Assembly (NCBI RefSeq): GCF_013409995.1
Contig: NZ_JACCBX010000002.1
Span: 225,827-289,826, forward strand
From: Neobacillus driksii
GTDB lineage: Bacteria > Bacillota > Bacilli > Bacillales > Cytobacillaceae
Length of the DNA: 64,000 bases
Direction of reading: 5' to 3'
Shown here: in pieces, positions 43,230-51,572 of the stretch
How positions within the stretch are numbered: the first letter of the stretch is position 1
Layout of the letters: the number at the start of each line of letters is the position of its first letter
The notes under the pieces: generated by a model
What the model saw: the letters and a program-made list of their open reading frames with translations, nothing else
Databases searched by the model: none
What the model was told of the DNA's origin: nothing
Program-made: the position numbers and the translations under genes

Positions 43230-44417
43230 TTAACTGAATAGACCCGTCTTGGTAAACTCGTCGATTTGCTCCTGAGAGTAACCAAGATTTTTCATTACCA
43301 CTTCTGTATTCGCTTCTGATAGCGGGATACCTGTGTGACGATACTCTGGAATGGACTCAGAAAACTTAATCGGATTGGCAATCTGTTTTACAGATGTCCC
43401 ATTAGGACCAGGTATTTCAACCACCATCCCTCGTTCTTCAACAAGAGGTCCCTCTAATACTTCAGCTAGTGAAAGTACCGGCTCAACGCAGGCATCCACA
43501 GTATTAAATAATTCGATCCATTCATCTAATGCCTTCGTTTTAACAATCTCACGAACCTCTTCTTTGATTTGAGCCACATTTTCTGGTTCCACTCCTCCTA
43601 CAGCCAGCTCAGGTCGACCAATCGTTTGACAAAAGGCCTTGAAAAATTGTGGTTCCACGCCACCGAAACTAAGATATCTACCATCTTGCGTTTCATAGTA
43701 GTCATAAAGAGAGCCTCCATTGAGAAGGTTTTCCTCCATCCCAATTTCCTTACCATTTACCAGATAGCTAGCACCCTGCATAAATGAATTAAATGCAATC
43801 ATTCCATCAGTCATCGAAACATCGATATACTGACCCTTCCCAGTTCGCTCTCGATAAATCACTGCCGAAAGGATTCCAATAATTGCATTGTTAGAACCAG
43901 AAGCAATATCAGCAACTTGTATTCCAATCAATGGTGGCCCTGATTCTTTCTTTCCTGAATAAGAAGCAACACCAGACATGGCTATGTAGTTAATGTCATG
44001 ACCTGCACGGTCCCGCATGGGTCCTGTCTGACCGTATCCTGTTAACGAGCAATAAATCAATCTAGGATTTACTTTTTTAAGACTCTCGTAATCAAGGTTC
44101 AGTTTCGTCATCACACCTGGGCGGAATTGTTCGATAATAATGTCGTATTCTCCTAACAGCTGATGAATCACGTCTACCGCGCGAGGATCTTTTAGATTGA
44201 GGGTCATAACCTCTTTGTTCCTGCTCAATTGTGCAGATACAGCCGAAAGCTCTGTTCCAGGCAGGAAAGGAGGTAAGAAATCAACAACATCGGGCCTCGT
44301 TCCCGATTTAATCCTAAGGACTTCCGCTCCCAAATCAGCCAAACACATGGTGGCATAAGGGCCCGGAACCAATGTACTAAAATCTAAAATTTTTAAACCT
44401 TCTAATGCTCCAGACAT
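43230..44417 (-). CDS. CoA-transferase family III, AMACR-like (CaiB/BaiF)
   Basis: 395 residues. N-terminal GLKILDFSTLVPGPYATMCLADLGAEVLRI is the family signature. RAGHDINYIAMSGVASYSG near 130 and the aspartate in QVADIASG near 158 match the histidine and aspartate positions of alpha-methylacyl-CoA racemase rather than those of formyl-CoA transferase. Likely functions are epimerising a 2-methyl-acyl-CoA or transferring CoA to the substrate acid, as FldA/HadA do beside 2-hydroxyacyl-CoA dehydratases. AAAGGAG ribosome site. Within the catabolic operon. Confidence 0.88.
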   Translation of the reverse strand: MSGALEGLKILDFSTLVPGPYATMCLADLGAEVLRIKSGTRPDVVDFLPPFLPGTELSAVSAQLSRNKEVMTLNLKDPRAVDVIHQLLGEYDIIIEQFRPGVMTKLNLDYESLKKVNPRLIYCSLTGYGQTGPMRDRAGHDINYIAMSGVASYSGKKESGPPLIGIQVADIASGSNNAIIGILSAVIYRERTGKGQYIDVSMTDGMIAFNSFMQGASYLVNGKEIGMEENLLNGGSLYDYYETQDGRYLSFGGVEPQFFKAFCQTIGRPELAVGGVEPENVAQIKEEVREIVKTKALDEWIELFNTVDACVEPVLSLAEVLEGPLVEERGMVVEIPGPNGTSVKQIANPIKFSESIPEYRHTGIPLSEANTEVVMKNLGYSQEQIDEFTKTGLFS

Positions 44418-44450
44418 TTTTTTCTCCTTTCATTTATCCTTGTATTTTGT

Positions 44451-45218
44451 TTATTTCGCTGGTAGTTGTGCTGCACCGTCTAGCATAATCGTGGTTCCAT
44501 TTAAATAAGGATTTTCAACAATATGTCTAACCATAGCTGCATATTCAGATGGTTTGCCCAGCCTCTTTGGAAAAGGTATATGCTGTGCTACTTCTTGTTT
44601 AAAGGATTCAGGCATTCCACTAGACATTTGTGTATCGAACAGACCTGGGGAAATAGCGACAATTCGCATTCCATAATCCCCAATCTCTCGGGCAATTGGA
44701 AGTGTCATCCCGACCACTCCTGCTTTTGACGCACTATACGCCGCTTGTCCAAGCTGACCGCCAAAGGCTGCTGCAGAAGCAGTATTTACAATAACACCTC
44801 TTTCCCCGTTTTCATCAGGTTCATTCTTCAACATTTCTTGAACCGCATATCGAACGACGTTCATCGTGCCGATTAAATTTACTTGGATTACCTTATTAAA
44901 CTTATCCATAGGAAAAAGTCCTTTCTTAGAGTGGACCTTCGCACCATAAATAAGACCGGCACAATTGACTGCTACGTGAATCCCACCAAATGTGTTTGAG
45001 ACGGTTTCCAAAGCTTCCCTTACAGAATTTTCATCACTCACGTCTGTCGTGCAGAAAACAACAGATTTACCAAGTTCTCTCGCAAGATTTTCTCCTTGGT
45101 CTTCATTGATATCTAAAATTCCGACTTTTGCGCCTTGTTCCACAAACAGCCTAGTACAGGACTCACCAAGACCCGATGCCCCGCCGGTTATGATAAACAC
45201 ACGATTTTCAATTTTCAC
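44451..45218 (-). CDS. SDR-family 3-hydroxyacyl-CoA dehydrogenase (HSD17B10-like)
   Basis: 255-residue short-chain dehydrogenase. Cofactor motif TGGASGLGESC, NCAGLIYGAK near residue 85, catalytic serine in IVNTASAAAFGGQ near 142 and YSASK near 155, all intact. The overall pattern follows type II 3-hydroxyacyl-CoA dehydrogenases that act on branched or cyclic substrates. Start is GTG at 45218 after AAGGGGAG. Its presence beside the classical dehydrogenase suggests two alcohol oxidation steps in the pathway. Confidence 0.9.
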   Translation of the reverse strand: MKIENRVFIITGGASGLGESCTRLFVEQGAKVGILDINEDQGENLARELGKSVVFCTTDVSDENSVREALETVSNTFGGIHVAVNCAGLIYGAKVHSKKGLFPMDKFNKVIQVNLIGTMNVVRYAVQEMLKNEPDENGERGVIVNTASAAAFGGQLGQAAYSASKAGVVGMTLPIAREIGDYGMRIVAISPGLFDTQMSSGMPESFKQEVAQHIPFPKRLGKPSEYAAMVRHIVENPYLNGTTIMLDGAAQLPAK

Positions 45219-45230
45219 TTTTATCTCCCC

Positions 45231-46019
45231 TTAATAGCCCTTAAATTCAGGTTTACGTTTTTCTGCAAACGCTTTTAGACCTTCTGCTAAGTCATAGGAG
45301 CGAACATGCTGCCTTAAATGAAGCATTTCATGTCGCAATGCTTCGTCTTGAGTTTGATCAACCGATGCGTTGGCAACTTCCTTCATCCGGTGGAGTACCA
45401 ATGGACTTTTAGCAGCTAGCTTTTCAACAAAGTTTTCGACTTCCTCCACAAGCTGACTGTCAGGTACAACCTTATTCACCAAACCAAATCTCACCATTTC
45501 TGCAGCTGATAGAAAATCACCGCTAAAAAGAAGATATTTAGCTCGATTAAGCCCGATTTTCTTTGGTAATACCGCCGCTCCACCCGCACCTGGAAAAACG
45601 CCAAAATTAGAATGAGCGTCCCCAATCTTGGCGCTTTCAGCCGCAAATACGATATCGCAGCACATCACAAGCTCCAGACCTCCTGCAAGAGCTAACCCAT
45701 TTACTGCCGCTATCACAGGTTTTGGCATTCTACGAAGAAGACCTGCTATCTGATCGAACATATCAAGAAAGTCCTTCGACCCAGGCTCTGTATTATTTAA
45801 AGAAGAAAGGACATTTTTAAGATCCGCCCCAGCGCAAAAGGAAGATCCTGCGCCAGTTAGAACAACAACCTTAATACTGCTATCTTTTTCGCATTCTTTT
45901 AATACACTCGCCAACTCACCCAGCATCGTGGATGATACAGAATTCATATTTTTTGGACTATCTAAAATAATCCAAGCGCCGGCACCGCGACGCTCAAATT
46001 GAATCGTTTCATAGTGCAT
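45231..46019 (-). CDS. Crotonase-fold enoyl-CoA hydratase/isomerase with a variant active site
   Basis: 262 residues. Oxyanion hole SSFCAGADLKNV; first glutamate present in LALAGGLELVMCCDI; the second is replaced, the region reading IGDAHSNFGVFPGAGGAAVLPK. A DAH motif here is common in crotonases that are not simple hydratases. It might hydrolyse or cleave a cyclic ketoacyl-CoA (BadI-like role), but that is speculation. An ATG at 46091 is too far upstream and overlaps the activator; AAAGGAG points to the ATG at 46019. Confidence 0.88.
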   Translation of the reverse strand: MHYETIQFERRGAGAWIILDSPKNMNSVSSTMLGELASVLKECEKDSSIKVVVLTGAGSSFCAGADLKNVLSSLNNTEPGSKDFLDMFDQIAGLLRRMPKPVIAAVNGLALAGGLELVMCCDIVFAAESAKIGDAHSNFGVFPGAGGAAVLPKKIGLNRAKYLLFSGDFLSAAEMVRFGLVNKVVPDSQLVEEVENFVEKLAAKSPLVLHRMKEVANASVDQTQDEALRHEMLHLRQHVRSYDLAEGLKAFAEKRKPEFKGY

Positions 46020-46045
46020 AACATTCTCCTTTCCAAAAAGAGGAA

Positions 46046-46954
46046 CTAGTTTTTGTTTAATTGATAATTCTGAACGGAACAGCTGCCGCAATCTTTAGCT
46101 GGTGCACGAGATTTATCTAAGTCTTGCTCCTCTTCTACTTTTTTCCGTATTCCTGTAGCAAAGTCATTCGCAAATAACGCTGCCCCCAAAGCACCGATGA
46201 TCTGAGGTTCTTCAGGTATAAAAATAGACACACCTAACGTTTTTTCTAACGCTTTCACCAATCCAATATTTTTAGCGCCTCCACCTGTCATCATTACTGG
46301 CGACTGCATTCCAACACGGCCAACCAATCCTTTCATTCTCCCTGAAATCGCCTTATGCATACCAGAAAGAATGTCTACCGTTGAATGACCTTCCGCCACC
46401 AGAGAAATTACTTCGGACTCAGCAAATGTTGTACACATTGAGCTAATTTTGATATCCGCATCTGATTGCAGCGACAACTCGCCAATTTCAGTTAATTCGA
46501 CGTCCAAAGCTCGTGCCAGTACTTCAAGAAATTGTCCAGTTCCAGCAGCACATTTATCGTTCATCGCAAAGTTTTTAATATTTCCTGATGGATCGACCGC
46601 TATTACCTTGCTGTCCTGACCGCCGATATCAATGACTGTTTTTACCTCAGGATAGAGGTAGTTGGCTCCCTTTGCGTGACAACTAATTTCCGTTAAATTC
46701 TTTCCTGCAATTTCTAACCTTTTTCGTCCATAACCAGTGCTAACGGTATAAGCGATATCATCGAGAACCAATCCCGCTTTTTCCAATGCCTCATCAATCG
46801 CCATCATGACAGCTTTTTGGCTAACAAAGCCGAGCTGTTTGACGCTATGAGAAACAATCCGGCGATTTCCATCAATGATTACTGCTTTTCCTGTTAAGGA
46901 CCCGCTATCCACACCCATTGTATAAAAGGAAGAACCATCACTTTTCGATGTCAT
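46046..46954 (-). CDS. ATP-dependent activator of 2-hydroxyacyl-CoA dehydratase / benzoyl-CoA reductase (BcrD/HgdC family)
   Basis: ASKHA-fold ATPase, 302 residues, whose homodimer binds one [4Fe-4S] cluster and injects an electron into the dehydratase. ATP motifs GVDSGSLTGKAVII and VIDIGGQDSKVI near 105; cluster cysteines in NDKCAAGTGQFLEVLARAL near 130 and SSMCTTFAESEV near 170; MMTGGGAKNIGLVKALE near 235. After the conserved core a 40-residue tail ends with a CGSCS motif, unusual for the family (HgdC about 260 residues). Such activators are very oxygen-sensitive in known cases. Only one activator gene is present, unlike the two in benzoyl-CoA reductase operons. Confidence 0.94.
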   Translation of the reverse strand: MTSKSDGSSFYTMGVDSGSLTGKAVIIDGNRRIVSHSVKQLGFVSQKAVMMAIDEALEKAGLVLDDIAYTVSTGYGRKRLEIAGKNLTEISCHAKGANYLYPEVKTVIDIGGQDSKVIAVDPSGNIKNFAMNDKCAAGTGQFLEVLARALDVELTEIGELSLQSDADIKISSMCTTFAESEVISLVAEGHSTVDILSGMHKAISGRMKGLVGRVGMQSPVMMTGGGAKNIGLVKALEKTLGVSIFIPEEPQIIGALGAALFANDFATGIRKKVEEEQDLDKSRAPAKDCGSCSVQNYQLNKN

Positions 46955-47013
46955 CTTACTCTCTCCTTCATCTTTCTGTTTTTCCCTTAGGGATTACCTA
47001 TCGAAATTTTCAC

Positions 47014-47040
47014 CTGTCCGGGAACCATTGTCCCGGACAG
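47014..47040 (-). other. GC-rich intercistronic hairpin between dehydratase and activator genes
   Basis: CTGTCCGGGA and TCCCGGACAG form a nearly perfect 10-base stem with a 7-base loop, in the 98-base gap after the large dehydratase subunit. No T run follows, so full termination is unlikely; partial termination, processing or 3' protection of the upstream message is more plausible. Confidence 0.7.
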
Positions 47041-47052
47041 ATTTACCGTTAA

Positions 47053-48357
47053 TTATCCTCTGCTTTTCTGCGCCTCGAGACTTTCAATCAATGCTTCAAT
47101 GCGAGTATTTACCAGTTCTTCCTTGTAGAAGGAATCGTCAACCATGTCTCCCTCAAAGGAAGTAGATTGAATGCCCATCTTTTTATTTAAATTTTCAGCT
47201 AATAGGAAATGTGAACGAGAGAAAGAGCGGCAAGTTCTTGCACCATGGAAGACAATACCGTCGATGGAATAATCTTTGGAAAGTGTCATCATTCGCTCTT
47301 CGGTAATCGGGTAGCCAAGGTTAAGCTGACATTCCAAATGATTAATCGCGATTCCTCTTAATGGGTGTTCAGGATCGATTGTGTCAGGCTCGTGCCAGAA
47401 GGCCATGTGCGTATATCGACCCGCAACAACTGTGGCATCATAGCTTGCAAACTTATCTGCCATCCAGCCCAGCTTATTCCAGTTCATAATTCCTTCCCAG
47501 AAAATACGGTATTTCTCATTCGGAACTGCACTTACACCATTGTCGAGTCTCTCTTGAACCTCGTCTTTAACAGCTTGCATTGCTTCCACCGTTCCTGGCC
47601 ATGCAGTGAGATAATTAACAGGTGCAATTTGAATCGACCAATCAAAGAAGCTCGCAGGTGCCGGTTTTGCCTTACATAGTTCCATCGCTTCCATCCGAAG
47701 CTTTCCAACTTTTTTCGTTACACCCATTAACTCTTGGAATTTATCCCAGTTAAATGGCTTTCCGCTTACTACCTCTAAAAATTTAATTAAATCTTCAAAC
47801 TGTCTAACAACGTATTTTACGTTTTCCTCAAATTCTTCACCTTTCATGTAGGTAGAACCGTTACGCCCCATATGATAAGGAATAACAACATTGAACCAAG
47901 GGATTTTTTTACCAAAAACACGCTCGATTGCCCAATCCCACTGTGGTCCAGTGGAACAGCCTGGGTAACAAGTAACAATCGCGTCTGGTGCTGGGATTTC
48001 AGTCGCAATTGGACCTGGATTTAAATCATCCGGTACACCTAATTCAGCGAACATCGCACAACCCATTTGTGTTCGCGCATAGGAACAAAGTTCACGATTA
48101 AATCCCTTGTTCTCAGCAAAGGTTTGCGGTTCTTTTTCCTCATGTCTTGCCGCAACACGGGCACCGTACCCTTCCCCGTGAATCCAAGCCATATCCTGAG
48201 CAGCCATAAATGGGCCAATTGGCAGACCAGTTGTATAAACGACCTTTTTACCGGTCTTCTTGGCATTAATCAGATCCTCCCAATATTCATTAACAAGCTT
48301 ATTCACCAATTTTCCTGACTTTAATCGATTCGCTCTTTTCGCTTCCTGTACTGCCAT
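47053..48357 (-). CDS. 2-hydroxyacyl-CoA dehydratase / benzoyl-CoA reductase large subunit (BcrB/HgdA-like)
   Basis: 434-residue Fe-S subunit of the D component. Candidate cluster ligands lie in RTQMGCAMFAELGVPDD near 98, VTCYPGCSTGPQWDW near 130 and HGARTCRSFSRSHF near 378. The C-terminal SFEGDMVDDSFYKEELVNTRIEALI is the typical end of HgdA/BcrB proteins. Together with the next gene it forms a heterodimer that removes water from a 2-hydroxyacyl-CoA or adds electrons to an aromatic CoA ester through ketyl radical chemistry. The sequence alone does not settle which. GAGAGGAA precedes the ATG. Confidence 0.92.
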   Translation of the reverse strand: MAVQEAKRANRLKSGKLVNKLVNEYWEDLINAKKTGKKVVYTTGLPIGPFMAAQDMAWIHGEGYGARVAARHEEKEPQTFAENKGFNRELCSYARTQMGCAMFAELGVPDDLNPGPIATEIPAPDAIVTCYPGCSTGPQWDWAIERVFGKKIPWFNVVIPYHMGRNGSTYMKGEEFEENVKYVVRQFEDLIKFLEVVSGKPFNWDKFQELMGVTKKVGKLRMEAMELCKAKPAPASFFDWSIQIAPVNYLTAWPGTVEAMQAVKDEVQERLDNGVSAVPNEKYRIFWEGIMNWNKLGWMADKFASYDATVVAGRYTHMAFWHEPDTIDPEHPLRGIAINHLECQLNLGYPITEERMMTLSKDYSIDGIVFHGARTCRSFSRSHFLLAENLNKKMGIQSTSFEGDMVDDSFYKEELVNTRIEALIESLEAQKSRG

Positions 48358-48400
48358 CTATCATCATTCCTCTCGATTTTGTTTGCTTTATATAAATATC

Positions 48401-49555
48401 CTAAACAGCCATTTCAACAAAGGCTTCTAGTCTAGTTTTTATGGTTTCGATGGAGTCTAATTCGTGTGAGATTTCTAGGAGTAGGTGTGGGATTCCAGCT
48501 TCTTGCATGGCATCTTTAATATCTGGGTAGAAGAACATATGTGGTTCACAAAATTGTGCCATCACGATGACAAGTTGGTCTGCCTTATACTTTCGCATAG
48601 AATCAACGAGGTATTGAGGCCAATCCGTTTTAGGGTCACATCTTGTAGGACAAGGGACATTCGTATTTTTATCAATATAATGAGCAGCAATGGCTGCAAG
48701 TGGCTCTCTGTCCTCAGCGATATTATCACTGATATATCTGTAGCCGTGGAAAAGGTCATCTCCTACGACAACAGCACCGGATTGTTCTACAAGTTCTAAT
48801 ATTTCGTTTTTCGGTGCGCCGCAGAAGCTACCAGACAAGAAGACACGCACACCTTCTTCTTTGATAGAATCCTTCTTAGCTTGAAGCTTTGGAAGCAGAC
48901 TCTCTAAAATTTCGTTATGCTCTTCCTTCGGCATGACCATGCTAGACTTAATAATCGATAACATGTCACTAGAAGTTAGCAGTGACGGATGTAATGATTT
49001 TAACTCGTAAATTTTCCTAATTAGGCTGCGGTTTTTGTTATAAATGCGAATGCTATTTAGGATGTCTTCATTACTAATCTCTTTATCTGCAAATCTTTCA
49101 ATATCTCGTTTTAATTCTTTCAATCCTGTAACTATATCTCCATGTGTCCACGCCTGATTGCCAACAGGCAAACGGAAGAACATGTTATTGACCTTTGGAA
49201 GAAGATTTCCTACCACTTCTGCACCACCGACGGCTTGGATACAATAATCTCCACCGACAAAACCATCTAAAAAATCTAATTCTCCCTTCGCTGCTTGATC
49301 GACGATACTGCGGGTCGGACCACAGAAATAAGCGGGATAATAGGCGTGCCCAGTAGTAATCGGTTCCTCTTTTACTTGAAGGACAATCGGTAAGACGCCA
49401 GCTGCATGTAGTAACTCCTCAGGAAAGTGCATGATGTAACAGCCGATAATTTTGGATCCGGATTCCATTTTCCATTCTTTTGCTCTCTCATAGGGGTCCC
49501 CTGCTACTTGGGCTAATTTAGTTAAAATTTCATCTGATGATAAATTTTGGTACAT
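48401..49555 (-). CDS. 2-hydroxyacyl-CoA dehydratase / benzoyl-CoA reductase small subunit (BcrC/HgdB-like)
   Basis: 384 residues. Cysteine-bearing motifs are AYYPAYFCGPTRSIVD near residue 75, FVGGDYCIQAVGG near 103, FLSGSFCGAPKNEI near 243 and MAQFCEPHMFFYPD near 333; NVPCPTRCDP lies between. N-terminal KIIGCYIMHFPEELLHAAGVLPI is a family hallmark. Pairs with the downstream large subunit, 43 bases away. GGAGGGAA ribosome site. Size fits BcrC (about 385) and HgdB/FldC (about 375) equally. Confidence 0.92.
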   Translation of the reverse strand: MYQNLSSDEILTKLAQVAGDPYERAKEWKMESGSKIIGCYIMHFPEELLHAAGVLPIVLQVKEEPITTGHAYYPAYFCGPTRSIVDQAAKGELDFLDGFVGGDYCIQAVGGAEVVGNLLPKVNNMFFRLPVGNQAWTHGDIVTGLKELKRDIERFADKEISNEDILNSIRIYNKNRSLIRKIYELKSLHPSLLTSSDMLSIIKSSMVMPKEEHNEILESLLPKLQAKKDSIKEEGVRVFLSGSFCGAPKNEILELVEQSGAVVVGDDLFHGYRYISDNIAEDREPLAAIAAHYIDKNTNVPCPTRCDPKTDWPQYLVDSMRKYKADQLVIVMAQFCEPHMFFYPDIKDAMQEAGIPHLLLEISHELDSIETIKTRLEAFVEMAV

Positions 49556-49593
49556 AATCGTGTTCCCTCCTATATTTAAAAGAAAATGATATT

Positions 49594-50364
49594 TTACCCT
49601 GCAAATGAAAGGCCGCCGTTAATGCTTAAGGTTTGACCTGTTATTCTGTCAGATTCAGGTGAGGCAAAGAAAAGCGCAGCCTCTGCAACATCCTCCGCAT
49701 TAGGTAAACCAAGCTTCGCACGGTCGACAGCTTTCTGAAAAACATGACTTGCTTCTGTAGCCATTACGGCTTCAAATCCTGGCGTGTCTTGAATAACCGT
49801 TAAACAAAGAGCATTCACGCGAATTTGCCAGCGAGCAAACTCATTTGCCAACGCTTTGTTCATCAGTACAAGACCAGCTGCTGCCGATCCGATTAGTGAT
49901 TCTCTCGGGGTCGCAATTCTTCCTGCGTCAGAAGTAATGATGACAATCTTCCCATAATTTTGCTCTCTCATATGGTCAAGCAATGCCCGGATTGCATAAA
50001 GCCTAGACGATTGTTGGCTATTTAAGCAGCCGTCATAATCATTTGGGTCTAATTCGTGAAAGAATTTTGCATATTGAACGGTTGCACCGCCATTTGCTAT
50101 TAAAATATCAATCTTTCCCATTTCATCAATAGCACGGTCAGCCATCTGTTTGACTGAATCGTAGACAAACAAGTCACATTCTAAAAATATTGCACGTCTT
50201 CCCATTTCTTCTATTTCCGCAACCACTTTGTTTCCAGCCTCATGATTTCTGCCGCTAACTACTATATCTGCTCCACTTTTTGCAAGCTTTAATGCCGTTG
50301 CTTTACCAATTCCATTTGTTCCGCCTGTAACTAATGCCACTTTACCTTCAAGATTTGTAATCAT
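49594..50364 (-). CDS. SDR-family protein without the usual Tyr/Lys catalytic pair
   Basis: 256-residue Rossmann protein. Cofactor motif VTGGTNGIGKATAL and IANGGATVQY near residue 88 are normal, and the serine region IVIITSDAGR is present. Where YxxxK is expected the sequence reads PRESLIGSAAAGLVLMNKALANE, so the tyrosine and lysine are replaced by I and A. The C-terminal ITGQTLSINGGLSFAG is typical SDR. It may use another acid, or have a binding or structural role. First gene after the acyl-CoA dehydrogenase, 38 bases upstream of the small dehydratase subunit. Confidence 0.85.
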   Translation of the reverse strand: MITNLEGKVALVTGGTNGIGKATALKLAKSGADIVVSGRNHEAGNKVVAEIEEMGRRAIFLECDLFVYDSVKQMADRAIDEMGKIDILIANGGATVQYAKFFHELDPNDYDGCLNSQQSSRLYAIRALLDHMREQNYGKIVIITSDAGRIATPRESLIGSAAAGLVLMNKALANEFARWQIRVNALCLTVIQDTPGFEAVMATEASHVFQKAVDRAKLGLPNAEDVAEAALFFASPESDRITGQTLSINGGLSFAG

Positions 50365-50416
50365 GATTTTCTCCCTTTTTTAGACAAGATTTAATATTCA
50401 GATATTTATATAGAAA

Positions 50417-51556
50417 CTAAGACTGGAGTACACGTCCGATGGCCATTACTTCTGCCTCCTTCGTTCCTTCATAGATTTCAAGAATTTTCGCGTCTCGGTA
50501 CCATTTTTGGACATTGTATTCCTCCATATATCCGTACCCGCCATGAATTTCGATCGCCGCATTAGCGCAAAAAACTGCTGTCTGTCCACCTAAGTATTTT
50601 GCCATTGCCGAAAGCGTAAAATCAGGTTTTCCTGAATCAACAAGCCATGCTGCTTTATAGACGATATTTCGAAGTGCCTCAACCTTGACGGCCATTTCCG
50701 TTAATTTTGTCATTGTCGGTTGGTAGCTTCCAATCGGATTACCAAAGGCGTATCTTTCTTTTGAGTATTTGACCGCTTCATCGAGGCAAGCCTGAGAAAT
50801 ACCCAATGCCTGAGCAGCAACCATCATCCGAGTAATATCAAAGAAGTGCATAAGCTGTGGGAATCCTTTTCCATCTGTCCCAACTAGATTGGACTGGGGG
50901 ACGCGGACATTTTCAAATGAAATTTGTGCCGTATCACTGGAACGTATTCCTAACTTGCCATGAAGCTTACTTCTGGTAATACCCTCAGTATTGGCATCAA
51001 CGATGATTTGCGAGAAGCGCTTATGTCTTTTTTCATCTGGCTGGGTAATCGCCTGCACCACCATAAAATCACTTACTGTACCATTTGTGATGAAGATTTT
51101 GCTTCCGTTAATAATGAAATCATCTCCGTCACGAACAGCCCTTGTTTGATACCCTGCCGCGTCCGTTCCGGCATTAGGCTCGGTGAATGCTCCTGATGAG
51201 ACCCACTCGCCACTGCACACCTTAGGTAAATACTTTTGCTTCTGTTTCTCGGAGCCGTATAGATATAATGCTTCACATCCGAAACTTGCTGTGATAATAT
51301 TCGTTCCAATTCCCATATCTACACGGGATAGCTGTTCTGTAATGATGGCCTGGCCTAATATCCCCATCCCAGCGCCGCCATACTCTTCAGGTATCCATGC
51401 TCCAACGAGACCTAATTCTGCAGCTTTTTTTACAATTTCAGGAGTATATTTCTCTTCTCTATCACATTCCGCAGAATGTGGAGCAATTTCATTTGCTGCA
51501 AATTTATAGGTCATATCCTTTAACATCGACAATTCTTCTGTTAAGTTATAATCCAC
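50417..51556 (-). CDS. Acyl-CoA dehydrogenase
   Basis: FAD enzyme introducing a 2,3 double bond in acyl-CoA, 379 residues. Motifs: AFTEPNAGTDAAG near 128, IINGSKIFITNGTVSDFMVV near 150, KLGIRSSDTAQISFENVRVP near 205, the arginine loop ERYAFGNPIGSYQ near 275, and the catalytic glutamate in ILEIYEGTKEAE near the C-terminus. Similar enzymes act on cyclohexanecarboxyl-CoA or branched acyl-CoA. Start is GTG after GGAGG. No ETF genes are in the window, so electrons must go to ETF encoded elsewhere. Confidence 0.95.
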   Translation of the reverse strand: MDYNLTEELSMLKDMTYKFAANEIAPHSAECDREEKYTPEIVKKAAELGLVGAWIPEEYGGAGMGILGQAIITEQLSRVDMGIGTNIITASFGCEALYLYGSEKQKQKYLPKVCSGEWVSSGAFTEPNAGTDAAGYQTRAVRDGDDFIINGSKIFITNGTVSDFMVVQAITQPDEKRHKRFSQIIVDANTEGITRSKLHGKLGIRSSDTAQISFENVRVPQSNLVGTDGKGFPQLMHFFDITRMMVAAQALGISQACLDEAVKYSKERYAFGNPIGSYQPTMTKLTEMAVKVEALRNIVYKAAWLVDSGKPDFTLSAMAKYLGGQTAVFCANAAIEIHGGYGYMEEYNVQKWYRDAKILEIYEGTKEAEVMAIGRVLQS

Positions 51557-51572
51557 AGTTCAAAACCTCCAC

